Source: Streptomyces iconiensis | Lineage (GTDB): Bacteria; Actinomycetota; Actinomycetes; Streptomycetales; Streptomycetaceae | Length of the DNA: 64,000 bases | Direction: 5' to 3' | Assembly: GCF_028657195.3 (NCBI RefSeq) | Contig: NZ_JANCPR020000007.1 | Span: forward strand, 211,997 to 275,996 | In this document: positions 1-8,715 of the stretch, piece after piece | How the letters are laid out: every line of letters starts with the position of its first letter | How positions within the stretch are numbered: position 1 is the first letter of the stretch | The notes under the pieces: model-generated | Seen by the model: only the letters and a program-made list of their open reading frames with translations | Told to the model about the DNA's origin: nothing | Database searches by the model: none | Program-made: the position numbers and the translations under genes

Positions 1-2160
1 TCCGGAGTAGACCAGGGTGTCCGTGACCCGGATGTTGCGGAAGGTGTTGAGCTGGCCGCCGTAGACGGCCAGGCCGGCGGCCCGCCAGGTGAGCTTCGAG
101 GTCAGGTTCTCGTAGACGTTGTTCGTCTGCTCGCCGCCGCCCGAGTCCAGCGCGGAGAACAGCGCGAACGAGTCGTCACCCGTTGACCTGGTCTCGTTGT
201 TGGTCACCAGGTTGTCGCTGGAGCCGTTGGTCATGTTCAGACCGTCGGCGAAGGTGTTGCGGATGCGGTTGTCCTTGAGCGTCATCCTGTCGGTGTTGGC
301 GCCCCAGTAGAGGCAGACCATGTGCTCGGCCCAGATGTTCTCGATGGTGATGCCGGAGACGTTCTGGAAGTCGAAGACCTTGCCGGGGCCGTCGATGCGC
401 GAGGTGTAGTTGCCGAAGTAGGCGAAGCCGGCGAACGTCGAGCCGTTCGCGCCGTTGTCGGCGCGGAAGCCGACATCGGTGTTCTCCTGTCCGGACGGTG
501 CGTGGAAGCGGGTGAACCACGGCCCCGCACCGATCACCTTCACCGGCTTGCCGTAGACCTGGAACTTGCTGGACGTCTGGTAGTCGCCCGGCGGCAGATA
601 CACGCCCTGGATCTTCCCTGTGGTGTCCATCCTGGCCTGGTCCAGCGCGTTCTGTACGTCCTGGTGGCCGAACCCGGCAGGCTCGACGAACGCTCCGGAA
701 TCCGGGTTCGGCGTGGCGGAGACCTTCTCGAAATCGACGAAGTCGATCGCGTACGAGGAGGAGTTGTCCGCGTCCTTCTGGAGCCTGACCGTGCTCCCTG
801 CCGGAACCGTACGGCCGAGGTCGAGCTGCGCCTCGTCGTAGATGTGCCGGGCCGGGCCGGCACCCGGGTTGTTGACCGGGGACGCCTCGGCGCCGTACAA
901 CCAGGCGTACTTGGACGTCAGATCCAGCGGCTTCACCTTCTCGCCGTCCACGTAGACGTTCAGCGTGGCGTTCGTCCCGCCGCCGCCGGGCGCGTCCGGA
1001 ATGGAGAAGCGGGTGGCCAGGGTGTTGGTCTCGGCCGCGGTCGTGAACTCGACGTACTGGCCGGTCTCCTTGAGCGTCACGGCCTTACGCCCCGACGCCT
1101 CGCCCGCCAGGTCGCCGATCTTCCGGTTGGCCCCGACCACCTGGGCGCCTCCGCCCGCGGTGCCCGCCTCCGCCTCGACGGTGGTGTACGGCATGTCGGC
1201 GCCGGTCGCCGCGCCGGTCGTTGCGCCGCCCTTGACGGTCTTGGCGGCCTTGACGGTCTCGGCGGACCCGGCAGCCTTGGTGGCCTTGGTACTACCCGCG
1301 CCCTTCGCGAGTCCGGCGCCGCTGCGGGGCGGCTTGAAGGCCGCGCGCGGGGAGCTTTCGCCCGCCGCGACGGTACGGGTGGCCGCGCGGCTGTCGGGGG
1401 ACTGGTTGCCCGCCGCGTCCCGGGCCCGCACTGTGTAGTCGACGGAATCGGCCTTCCGCGCGGTGCCGCCCGGCGCCATGGTGTCCTTCCAGCGCGTCGC
1501 CTTCGCGGGCAGCCCGGCGCGCAGCCGGCCGTCGGCGTAGACGTCGTAGCCGGCGACTCCCGGTATCCGTTCCCAGCGCAGCGTCGCACCGTCCAGCCGG
1601 ACGCCGCGCGGCGTCTTCGGGGGAGCGGTGTCGCCCGACTTCGCGCGGTACACGGCGAGTTCGCCGACCCGGTGGGCCCCGGCCACCCGGACGTACCTGA
1701 CCGGCGCCCCGTCCAGCCGCAGTGTGACCTCGCCCTTGCGTGCCCGCGCGTCGGACAGCTCCACGAAGTCCCGGCCGTTGACGGAGCCCTGGAGCTGTAC
1801 CCGCTGTGCCTTGCCGGGCAGCTTGAGTTCCACCCGGTCCAGGCGGCGGGTCGCGCCGAGGTCGGCCCGCACCCAGCGTGAGGTGCTGCCCTTCGCGTAC
1901 GACCGGGGGTCGCCGTCGTGCGCGCGGGCCGCCCCGTCGCCGGTGAGGTGGACGGGGAGGGGCCCGGCACCCTTGCCGGCCGCCGCGCCGTCGGGCGCGG
2001 CCTCGGCGGAGAACGCCTGCCAGCCGGTCGCCAGCAGTCCGGTGCTGAGCACGGCGGCCAGCACGGACCGCCAGGCCCTTCGGCGCGGGGCGCCGCGTGG
2101 GGAGCTGCGCGGAGCCGCGCGTGGAGTGGTGCGTGGAGTGGTGCGTCTTGTGGTGCCCAT
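1..2160 (-). CDS. Secreted modular alpha-1,3-glucanase-like enzyme (GH87 type), 3' end outside window
   Basis: Open from an ATG at 2160 to the left edge (720 codons, no stop). It starts with an Arg-rich segment and a hydrophobic signal ending near AFSAEA (about residues 28-55). Next come a discoidin-like domain, a short fibronectin-III-like segment (TPRGVRLDGATLRWE), a Gly/Ala/Lys/Thr linker, a CBM6/35-like domain and a right-handed beta-helix. In the helix, Asp639 (FADGLN) is followed at +23 and +24 by Asp662-Asp663 (STGDDS). As remembered, this matches the Asp1067/1090/1091 spacing of GH87 enzymes, which cut alpha-1,3-glucan of fungal walls or mutan. The RBS GAAGGGA lies 6-7 nt upstream, and only 42 bp separate it from the GH13 gene, so it is probably last in that operon. 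Another beta-helix glycosidase is possible, since the C-terminus is missing. Confidence 0.72.
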   Translation of the reverse strand, partial: MGTTRRTTPRTTPRAAPRSSPRGAPRRRAWRSVLAAVLSTGLLATGWQAFSAEAAPDGAAAGKGAGPLPVHLTGDGAARAHDGDPRSYAKGSTSRWVRADLGATRRLDRVELKLPGKAQRVQLQGSVNGRDFVELSDARARKGEVTLRLDGAPVRYVRVAGAHRVGELAVYRAKSGDTAPPKTPRGVRLDGATLRWERIPGVAGYDVYADGRLRAGLPAKATRWKDTMAPGGTARKADSVDYTVRARDAAGNQSPDSRAATRTVAAGESSPRAAFKPPRSGAGLAKGAGSTKATKAAGSAETVKAAKTVKGGATTGAATGADMPYTTVEAEAGTAGGGAQVVGANRKIGDLAGEASGRKAVTLKETGQYVEFTTAAETNTLATRFSIPDAPGGGGTNATLNVYVDGEKVKPLDLTSKYAWLYGAEASPVNNPGAGPARHIYDEAQLDLGRTVPAGSTVRLQKDADNSSSYAIDFVDFEKVSATPNPDSGAFVEPAGFGHQDVQNALDQARMDTTGKIQGVYLPPGDYQTSSKFQVYGKPVKVIGAGPWFTRFHAPSGQENTDVGFRADNGANGSTFAGFAYFGNYTSRIDGPGKVFDFQNVSGITIENIWAEHMVCLYWGANTDRMTLKDNRIRNTFADGLNMTNGSSDNLVTNNETRSTGDDSFALFSALDSGGGEQTNNVYENLTSKLTWRAAGLAVYGGQLNTFRNIRVTDTLVYSG

Positions 2161-2202
2161 GACATTCCCTTCTGTGGGGAGAGGGAGGCGGCCGTGCCCG
2201 GG

Positions 2203-3831
2203 TCAGGCCCGCAGCCAGACCGCCGTGTCCTGCGGCAGCGTGCCCACTGGTGTCAGGGGGCCGCTGGCCAGCAGAAGTTCGGAGTGCGCTGGGAGCATCA
2301 CGTCCGGTGCTCCGAGGTTGACCACGCACAGCAGAGTGCCGCCGTCGCCGCGGCTGCCGTCGTCCCCGGCTCCGGCGCCGGGGAGGCCGGCTCCGTCGCC
2401 GTGCGGCATGCTCCGCGCGAACGACAGCACGTGCGGGTCGTCCGTACGCAGCCAGCGCAGGGGGCCGGCGTCGCGGAAGGAGCTGCGCAGCCGCAGCGCC
2501 GTGCGGTAGAGCGCGAGCATCGAGTCCGGGTCCGTGGCCTGCCGTTCGGCGGCGTAGCGCTCCCAGCCGTCGGGGCGAGGCAGCCAGGAAGGGCCGTCGC
2601 CGTCGGCTGACCAGGGCAGCGGTACCCGGCAGCCGTCCCGGCCCGGATCCACGCCGCCCGACCGCGCGTGCATCGGATCCTGGATCAGTTCGCGCGGGAT
2701 CTCGGCCTCGGGCAGGCCCAGTTCCTCGCCCTGGTAGAGGTAGACGGAGCCGGGCAGGGCCAGGGAGAGCAGTGCGGCGGCGCGCGCCCTGCGGGTGCCC
2801 AGCGCCAGGTCGCTGCGGACCCCGAACCGCTTGCGCTCGAAGGCGAACCCGGTGTCCTCGGCCCGCCCGTAACGCGTGACCGTACGCGTCACGTCATGGT
2901 TGGCCAGCACCCACGTGGCGGGCGCTCCGACCGGGGCGTGCGCTGCGAGCGTGAGGTCGATGGAAGCGCGCAGCTCGACCGCGTCCCACGGGCGGGCCAG
3001 GAAGTCGAAGTTGAAGGCGGTGTGCAGCTCGTCGGGGCGCAGATAGCGGGCGAAGCGTTCGGCGTCGGGCAGCCAGATCTCGCCGATCAGCACGGCCCCG
3101 TACTCCTCCGCGATCCGCCGCCAGGAGCGGTAGACGCCGTGCAGCTCCGGCCTGTCGTGGAAGGGATGCGGGCCCGCTTCGGCGTCGCGCGGCATGTCGG
3201 GCAGCCCTTCGGCCTTGGCGAGCAGCGCGGCCGAGTCGATCCGTACGCCTGCCGCGCCGCGGTCGAGCCAGAACCGCAGGACGTCCTCGTGTTCCTGGCG
3301 CACCTTCGGGTGGCTCCAGTTGAGGTCCGGCTGTTCGGGAGTGAACAGGTGCAAATACCACTGGCCGCTCCCGGTGCGCGACCAGGGCACGCCGCCGAAC
3401 TCGCTCACCCAGTCGTTCGGCGGCTCGGGGGAGGGCGGGCTGAAGTGGAACAGTTCCTGTTCCGGCGAGCCAGGCCCGGCGGCGAGCGCCGCCCTGAACC
3501 ACGGGTGCTGGTCCGAGACATGGTTCGGCACGATGTCCACGATGGTGCGCAGGCCCAGCTCACGCGCCTCGGCGAGCAGCTTCTCCGCCTCGGCGAGGGT
3601 GCCGAAGGCCGGGTCGATGGTGCGGTAGTCGGCGACGTCGTAGCCGCCGTCGGCGAGCGGCGAGAGGTACCACGGGGTGAACCACAGCGCGTCCACGCCG
3701 AGTTCGGCCAGATACGGCAGCCGGGCGCGGACGCCGGCCAGATCGCCGGTGCCGTCGCCGTTCCCGTCGGCGAAGGAGCGTACGTACACCTGATAGATGG
3801 CAGCGCTGCGCCACCAGTCCGTGGGGGACAA
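2203..3831 (-). CDS. GH13 alpha-glucosidase
   Basis: A 542-residue cytoplasmic GH13 hydrolase with no signal peptide. The catalytic set is visible: nucleophile Asp199 in GVRIDSA, acid/base Glu251 in IGEIW, transition-state Asp313 in ANHDVTR, and region I in DIVPNHV. This is the layout of alpha-glucosidases that cleave imported malto-, isomalto- or related oligosaccharides to glucose. The start is TTG at 3831, because the N-terminus (SPTDWWRSAAIYQVY) is the usual one and AAAGGA lies about 8 nt upstream. It follows the inner-membrane permease by 93 bp and precedes the GH87-like gene, so it probably processes the products of that enzyme. Linkage preference cannot be read from the sequence. Confidence 0.92.
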   Translation of the reverse strand: MSPTDWWRSAAIYQVYVRSFADGNGDGTGDLAGVRARLPYLAELGVDALWFTPWYLSPLADGGYDVADYRTIDPAFGTLAEAEKLLAEARELGLRTIVDIVPNHVSDQHPWFRAALAAGPGSPEQELFHFSPPSPEPPNDWVSEFGGVPWSRTGSGQWYLHLFTPEQPDLNWSHPKVRQEHEDVLRFWLDRGAAGVRIDSAALLAKAEGLPDMPRDAEAGPHPFHDRPELHGVYRSWRRIAEEYGAVLIGEIWLPDAERFARYLRPDELHTAFNFDFLARPWDAVELRASIDLTLAAHAPVGAPATWVLANHDVTRTVTRYGRAEDTGFAFERKRFGVRSDLALGTRRARAAALLSLALPGSVYLYQGEELGLPEAEIPRELIQDPMHARSGGVDPGRDGCRVPLPWSADGDGPSWLPRPDGWERYAAERQATDPDSMLALYRTALRLRSSFRDAGPLRWLRTDDPHVLSFARSMPHGDGAGLPGAGAGDDGSRGDGGTLLCVVNLGAPDVMLPAHSELLLASGPLTPVGTLPQDTAVWLRA

Positions 3832-3924
3832 GGGAGGAGTCCTTTCGTACGGGTCGTACGGGAGCAGCCGAGGAGGGGCGGACCGCCTGCGGGCCGGCCG
3901 TGTACGGTCGAACAGCCGGACGGG

Positions 3925-4806
3925 TCAGCCCTTGAGGCTGCCCGCGCCGAGACCGGCGACGATCTGCCGCTGGAAGACCAGGAACAGCGCGATCAGCGGC
4001 AGCGAGGCCATCACGAGGCCCGCGACCAGGCTGTTGAGCGGGGTGTCCTGGGCGACGCGCTGGAGGAACACGCTCAGCGGTTGCCTCGCCGGATCGGGCA
4101 GCACCAGCAGCGGCCAGAGGAAGTCCTTCCACGCGGTGACGACCGAGAGGATCGACACCACGGCGAGGATCGGCCGGGAGAGGGGCAGCACGATCCGCCA
4201 CATCGTGCCGAACGGTCCCGCGCCGTCGATCCGCGCGGCGTCCAGGAGTTCGTCGGGGACGCGGTCGAAGAAGTTCTTGAGGATGTAGATGTTGAAGGCG
4301 TTGGCCGCAGCGGGCAGCCAGACCGCGCTGGGGCTGTTTATCAGGTTCCGGTTGATCAGCGGAACGTCGACCACGGTGAGGTAGACCGGCACCAGCAGCG
4401 CGGTGGCGGGCATCATCAGGGTGACCAGCATCAGTCCCAGCACCACGTTCCCGAACCTGGGCCGCAGCTTGGACAGCGCGTAGGCGGCGGGCACCTGCAC
4501 AGCGAGCTGGATCAGCCAGGCGCCGCCCGCCAGCAGCACCGTGTTGAGGAAGTAGCGGGTCAGGTCCATCTCGCGCCAGGCACGGGCGTAGTTCTCCGGG
4601 TGCCACTCCGAGGGGACGTACGTCGGCGGGTTCTGCGCCAGCTCGGTGGGTGACTTCATCGCGCCCGTCGCCGCCCAGTACAGCGGCACGAGGAAGGCGA
4701 CCGTGAACAGCGCCAGCGCCAGGGCCAGCACCGACCAGTAGATCAGCCTCCCCTTGCGGGTGCGCAGTACGGCGGGGCGTACGAGCGTGCGGGTCGAGGC
4801 GGCCAT
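3925..4806 (-). CDS. Carbohydrate ABC transporter permease, MalG type
   Basis: A 293-residue inner-membrane permease with about six membrane spans. The cytoplasmic EAA-type loop is recognisable around DELLDAARIDGAGPFGTMWRIVLPL, where it would dock a shared MsiK-like ATPase. No ATPase gene lies in this locus, as is usual for streptomycete sugar importers. Its ATG overlaps the stop of the partner permease by one base (TGATG), which implies translational coupling. With the partner and the binding lipoprotein it forms a CUT1-family oligosaccharide importer. Confidence 0.92.
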   Translation of the reverse strand: MAASTRTLVRPAVLRTRKGRLIYWSVLALALALFTVAFLVPLYWAATGAMKSPTELAQNPPTYVPSEWHPENYARAWREMDLTRYFLNTVLLAGGAWLIQLAVQVPAAYALSKLRPRFGNVVLGLMLVTLMMPATALLVPVYLTVVDVPLINRNLINSPSAVWLPAAANAFNIYILKNFFDRVPDELLDAARIDGAGPFGTMWRIVLPLSRPILAVVSILSVVTAWKDFLWPLLVLPDPARQPLSVFLQRVAQDTPLNSLVAGLVMASLPLIALFLVFQRQIVAGLGAGSLKG

Positions 4807-5774
4807 CAGTCCTCCTTCGCGCTACGGGTGGCGCGCAGATAGAGCGCTGAGAACGCGGCGAGAACGAGGAGAAGCAGCAGGCTGAGCGCGCTCGCCGTGC
4901 CGAAGTCGTTGTAGACGAAGGCGTAGCGGTAGACGAGGAACATCACGGTGACCGTGGAGTCCTCCGGCCCGCCGCCCGTCATCACATAGGGCTCGGTGAA
5001 CACCTGCATCGTCGCGACGATCTGCAGCAGCATCAGGACCAGCAGGACGAACCTGGTCTGCGGGACCGTGACATGGCGCAGCCGCTGCCACAGGTTCGCG
5101 CCGTCCAGCTCGGCGGCCTCGTACAGCTCACCGGGGATGGTCTGCAGCGCGGCCAGATAGATCAGCGTGGCGGTGCCCATGTTGGCCCAGGTGGAGACGA
5201 TCACCAGGGAGACCAGTGAGGTGGCGGAGGAGTCCAGCCACTGGGAGGTCGGCAGATGGAGGCCACGCAGGACCTCGTTGAGCAGCCCGGGCCCCGGGTC
5301 GTAGAACCACTTCCACATCAGCGCGACCACGACAGGCGGCAGCATCACCGGCAGATAGACCAGGATCCGGAAGTACGCGCGGGCGTGCCGGAACTCGTTG
5401 AGCAGCACCGCGGTAAGGAACGGCACGAAGAAGCCCAGCACCAGCGCGTACGCGGTGAACAGCGCGGTGTTGCGCCATGCCGTCGCCAGCAGCGGATCCC
5501 CGAACAGCTTCTCGAAGTTGGCCAGGCCGGCCCAGGTGCTGCCGGTGGCGAAGTTGACGTGCTGGAAGCTCAGCAGCACATTGCGGATGATCGGCCACCA
5601 CGAGAACAGAGCGAAGAGCAGTACGGCGGCGCACAGGAACCCGTATGCCGTCAGGTGCTCGCGCACGGAACGCCGGCGGCGTGCGGCACGCCGCTCCCGC
5701 GCCGCCGCGGCCGGCGGCGCGGGCACCGGCTCCTCCGGCCTGTCCGGCTTCTTGAGCGGGAGTGCGGTGGTCAT
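4806..5774 (-). CDS. Carbohydrate ABC transporter permease, MalF type
   Basis: A 322-residue permease starting at ATG 5774, which overlaps the stop of the binding-protein gene by one base. An Ala/Arg-rich cytoplasmic N-terminus leads into about six membrane spans. The EAA loop is seen as GELYEAAELDGANLWQRL. The frame stays open far upstream, but that extension overlaps the binding-protein gene and reads as shadow sequence. The coupled starts decide the N-terminus. It pairs with the MalG-type permease to form the channel of the importer. Confidence 0.92.
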   Translation of the reverse strand: MTTALPLKKPDRPEEPVPAPPAAAARERRAARRRRSVREHLTAYGFLCAAVLLFALFSWWPIIRNVLLSFQHVNFATGSTWAGLANFEKLFGDPLLATAWRNTALFTAYALVLGFFVPFLTAVLLNEFRHARAYFRILVYLPVMLPPVVVALMWKWFYDPGPGLLNEVLRGLHLPTSQWLDSSATSLVSLVIVSTWANMGTATLIYLAALQTIPGELYEAAELDGANLWQRLRHVTVPQTRFVLLVLMLLQIVATMQVFTEPYVMTGGGPEDSTVTVMFLVYRYAFVYNDFGTASALSLLLLLVLAAFSALYLRATRSAKED

Positions 5775-7147
5775 CAGGACGCGCTGTAGAGCTGGTTGAC
5801 CTTCTTCTCGGCCGTGGCGAGAAGCGCGTCGATGTCGGCGTCCTTCTTGGTGAGGACCGCCTGCATCGCGTTGTCGAGCGCGGCATAGACCTGCTGCGCC
5901 TCGGGGGGTTCGGTCATACCGGGTATACGGGGCGCCGCGTCCATGAAGGACTGGTAGTTGGAGACGGGGACGTTGGCTTTCTCGCGCTTGGCCTTCTCCA
6001 CCCGGTCGCGGACGGAGCCCTTCCAGATGTCCGGAGTGGGCGGCATGGGCAGCCCGATGGGCAGCTTCGCCTTCAGGGTGTCCTGGATGCTCCGCTCGAC
6101 GAGATCCGGGTTGAGGAACTTCCACTGGAGCCACTTGACCCCCGCCTTGACCTTCGCCGGCGGGGCCTTGGGATTGATCATGTAGCCCTCGCCGCCGATC
6201 AGCGTCGCCTTGGCGTCGGGTACGGGCGCGAAGCCGTAGTCCCGGTACTTGCCGCCGAACTGTTTGGCGATGACGGTGATGTTGTCGGCTGCCGAGACAT
6301 ACATCCCGAGCTTGCCGCTGCCCATCATCCGCTGGACGTCCTCGGCCTGGAGCAGCTGCTTGCTGCCCATCGAGTCGTCCTTCCAGCGCATGTCGTGCAG
6401 GTCTTGGAGGGTGGCCTTGCCTGCCGCCGAGTTGAACGCGGCCTTCCACTTCCCGTCCTGTTCGGTGGCCATCCGGCCGCCACGCGAGAACAGCTCGGCT
6501 GTGAAGTGCCAGCCGCCCTGGTTGTTCTTGGAGAAGTCGGCGTATCCGGCGGTGTTGTCGCCGAGCTTCGCGATCTTCTTCGCCGCCGCGCGTACGTCGG
6601 CCCACGTACGCGGCGGCTCGTCGGGGTCGAGGCCCGCCTTCTTGAACAGCGTGCGGTTGTAGAGCAGTCCCATCGAGTAGTTGGCGGTCGGCAGGCCGTA
6701 CTGGCGGCCCTGCCCGTCCTGGAACACCTTCATCAGCTCGTCCTGCACGTCGTCGCGGTGCGGCATCTCCTTGACGTGGTCGGTGATGTCGGCCGCCTGC
6801 TTCTTCTCGATCAGACCGCGGGTGTCGGTGAAGTAGACGTAGAAGACGTCCTCCAACTTTCCGCCCGCCAGCTTGGCGTTGAACGTCTTCGGGTCCATGA
6901 AGCCCTCGTGCGGTACCACGTCGATGTCAGGGTTGGCCTTCTCGAACTGCTTCACATGCTTGTCGAAGAGCTTGCGCTCGAACGCCTGCGTAGTGGGCGG
7001 CTGCCCGTTGACGTCGAGCTTCACCTTGCCGCCCTCCGCACCGTCGGCGCCGTTGCCTTCGCTGCTCGTGCCGCAGGCGGCGAGGGCGGTCAGAGAGACG
7101 ACGGTGGCGGTGGCGAGTGCGAGGGAACGGCTTCTCGTGGAGGACAT
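5774..7147 (-). CDS. Sugar-binding lipoprotein of an ABC importer
   Basis: A 457-residue solute-binding protein of the extracellular type-1 family. The N-terminus is a lipoprotein signal with lipobox ALAAC (Cys25), so it is anchored outside the membrane. The start at ATG 7147 is preferred over an upstream in-frame start because AGAGGGG lies about 8 nt before it and the signal then has normal length. Conserved family segments include an LYNRTLFKKAGLDP motif. It is the first gene of the transport operon and presumably captures glucan oligosaccharides. The ligand is inferred from the neighbouring hydrolases, not from the binding site. Confidence 0.9.
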   Translation of the reverse strand: MSSTRSRSLALATATVVSLTALAACGTSSEGNGADGAEGGKVKLDVNGQPPTTQAFERKLFDKHVKQFEKANPDIDVVPHEGFMDPKTFNAKLAGGKLEDVFYVYFTDTRGLIEKKQAADITDHVKEMPHRDDVQDELMKVFQDGQGRQYGLPTANYSMGLLYNRTLFKKAGLDPDEPPRTWADVRAAAKKIAKLGDNTAGYADFSKNNQGGWHFTAELFSRGGRMATEQDGKWKAAFNSAAGKATLQDLHDMRWKDDSMGSKQLLQAEDVQRMMGSGKLGMYVSAADNITVIAKQFGGKYRDYGFAPVPDAKATLIGGEGYMINPKAPPAKVKAGVKWLQWKFLNPDLVERSIQDTLKAKLPIGLPMPPTPDIWKGSVRDRVEKAKREKANVPVSNYQSFMDAAPRIPGMTEPPEAQQVYAALDNAMQAVLTKKDADIDALLATAEKKVNQLYSAS

Positions 7148-7218
7148 CGGTAACCCCTCTTGGCGGGAACGACGCGGGAGCGTGCGATGGCGCACACTCA
7201 AGCACCGGCGTCAGAAGA

Positions 7219-7244
7219 GCGCAATATACCGAGCAGAACTTGCA
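7219..7244. promoter_or_regulatory. Candidate LacI-family operator upstream of the sugar importer
   Basis: GCGCAA (7219-7224) and CTTGCA (7239-7244) face each other about 20 bp apart, overlapping a possible minus-strand -10 (TATATT). The same half-sites at nearly the same spacing occur before the lacI-type gene (8511-8536). Repetition at both promoters suggests that the local LacI protein binds here. Both are weak matches. Confidence 0.4.
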
Positions 7245-7290
7245 AATGATTGACAGCTGATTCCGCCCCCTCCCGCCTACCCGAAGAGGG

Positions 7291-7385
7291 CGTGCCCCGA
7301 GAGAACGTGCCCCGAGAGAACGGGCCCGAAGGGGCGCGGGGAACTGCGCGAGCAACCACGGACAGGCCGCAGCCGCACAACGACC
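7291..7385. repeat. Tandem 15-mers followed by a Streptomyces-type dispersed intergenic element
   Basis: CGTGCCCCGAGAGAA occurs twice in tandem (7291-7305, 7306-7320), followed by a degenerate third copy. The next stretch, about 7331-7385, opens with GGGGCGCGGGGAACTGCGCG and continues with a CCGCAGCCG segment. From memory this resembles a repeat scattered between genes in many Streptomyces chromosomes. It lies in the 339-bp gap between the regulator gene and the sugar operon, downstream of the regulator stop, where an RNA hairpin could end or stabilise the transcript. The rest of the gap (7386-7486) shows no gene. Confidence 0.6.
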
Positions 7386-7486
7386 GCGCCGCCCAGGGCC
7401 GGGCGGCGCAACACGGCTCGGGCGGTGAGACCGTGCGTCGCAAAGCCCAGCGGCCTCTCGCGAGGTGAGGGACCCGTCGAGGCGGC

Positions 7487-8497
7487 CTATCGCGAGATGA
7501 GAGGGCCCGTCGAGCCCCGTACGACCAGCTCGGGCTCGAACATGATCTCGTCGCGGACCACTTCCTTGCCGTCGATCTGCGCGGTCAGCAGCTGGATCGC
7601 GGCGCGGCCCATCGCGTCGATCGGCTGTCGCACGGTGGACAGCGGCGGGTCCGTGACGGTCATCAGCGGCGAGTCGTCGTACCCCACGACCGATACGTCC
7701 TCAGGGACCCGCAACCCCCGCCGGCGCGCGGCCCGTATGGCGCCCAGCGCGATGATGTCGCTGGCGCAGACGATGCCGGTCACCCCGGCGTCCAGGAGGC
7801 GGGAGGCCGCAGCGTGGCCGCCCTCCATCGAGTACATGCCCCGCACCACGCGCTCCTCCGGCAACTCGGCGCCGGCCGCCCGCGCGACGGCCTGACCGGC
7901 GGCCAGTTTGCGCCGCGAGGGCATGTGGTCGGACGGGCCGAGCGCCAGGCCGATCCGCTCGTGCCCGAGCGAGGTGAGGTGACGCCACGCCTGCTCAACG
8001 GCGACCGCGTCGTCGGTGGAGACACAGGGGAAATCGAGCCCCGCGATAGGGGCGTTGACCAGCACCACCGGCAGGTTCCTGTCGTGCAGCAGCCGGTAGT
8101 GGTCGTGCGGCGCGTCGTCCTGCGCGTACAGCCCGCCCGCGAACACCACGCCGGACACCTGCTGTTGGAGCAACAGGTCCACGTAGTCCGTCTCCTGGAT
8201 GCCGCCCGGCGTCTGGGTGCACAGCACGGGGGTCAGCCCGCGCTGCGCGAGGGCGCCGCCGACGACCTCGGCGAAGGCCGGGAAAATCGGGTTCGACAGT
8301 TCGGGGAGCACGAGCCCGATGAGCTTGCCGCGCTCCCCGCGCAGTTGGGTCGGCCGCTCGTAACCGAGCACGTCCAGCGCGGTGAGCACCGCCTGCCGCG
8401 TCCCCTCCGAGACCCCTGGCTTACCGTTCAGCACCCGGCTGACGGTCGCCTCGGAGACGCCCACCTTCTTCGCTACCTGCGCAAGTCGTCGCGTCAT
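7487..8497 (-). CDS. LacI-family transcriptional regulator of the sugar locus
   Basis: A 336-residue repressor with an N-terminal LacI helix-turn-helix (RLAQVAKKVGVSEATVSRVL) and a periplasmic-binding-protein-like effector domain. The start is ATG 8497, which places the helix-turn-helix at the very N-terminus. A -10-like TATTAT lies only 7 nt before this ATG, so the mRNA is probably leaderless. The longer reading frame adds a Cys-rich tail not seen in the family. Its gene sits just upstream of the importer operon on the same strand. It probably represses the operon and itself until a sugar is bound. Confidence 0.9.
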   Translation of the reverse strand: MTRRLAQVAKKVGVSEATVSRVLNGKPGVSEGTRQAVLTALDVLGYERPTQLRGERGKLIGLVLPELSNPIFPAFAEVVGGALAQRGLTPVLCTQTPGGIQETDYVDLLLQQQVSGVVFAGGLYAQDDAPHDHYRLLHDRNLPVVLVNAPIAGLDFPCVSTDDAVAVEQAWRHLTSLGHERIGLALGPSDHMPSRRKLAAGQAVARAAGAELPEERVVRGMYSMEGGHAAASRLLDAGVTGIVCASDIIALGAIRAARRRGLRVPEDVSVVGYDDSPLMTVTDPPLSTVRQPIDAMGRAAIQLLTAQIDGKEVVRDEIMFEPELVVRGSTGPLISR

Positions 8498-8504
8498 ACA
8501 CGCA

Positions 8505-8536
8505 ATAATAGCGCAAGCGATGCAAGCCACTTGCGC
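8505..8536 (-). promoter_or_regulatory. lacI promoter with overlapping operator
   Basis: The minus-strand -10 TATTAT is at 8510-8505, 7 nt before the ATG. Immediately upstream lie the inverted repeats GCGCAAG (8511-8517) and CTTGCGC (8530-8536) with an inner GCAAG-CCA-CTTGC (8522-8534). The arrangement fits autorepression. Confidence 0.55.
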
Positions 8537-8541
8537 TGTCC

Positions 8542-8715
8542 ATGCGGCCGGCATCGTGGAGCTGCGGCGACATACGGCGGCAGCGGCGGCTACGGCCGGG
8601 CGACTGCGTCAAGGGCGGCATCATGTTTCCGGTACCGAAGGGGCATCGGGCCGAGCGGGCGATCTACGCCCCAGAGGGCACAGAGCCCGCCGAGTGGCAG
8701 ATCCCCAAACGGTAG
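8542..8715 (+). CDS. Possible small protein of unknown function, or a gene remnant
   Basis: A 57-codon frame (ATG 8542; an internal ATG at 8623 would give 30 residues). The second half reads like real protein (MFPVPKGHRAERAIY, then EPAEWQIPKR at the end) while the first half is Arg-rich. An AAGGGCGG stretch just before the internal ATG could serve as its RBS. I do not recognise the family. It may be the C-terminal scrap of a longer gene. Confidence 0.28.
   Translation: MRPASWSCGDIRRQRRLRPGDCVKGGIMFPVPKGHRAERAIYAPEGTEPAEWQIPKR

Noticed and set aside
322..1881. Plus-strand frame of 519 codons over the left edge
   Set aside because: The minus frame encodes a recognisable secreted glycosidase with signal peptide and RBS.
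1..2160. Pectate lyase annotation for the beta-helix enzyme
   Set aside because: The Asp spacing and alpha-glucosidase neighbour fit alpha-glucan hydrolysis better; no pectin-related genes are near.
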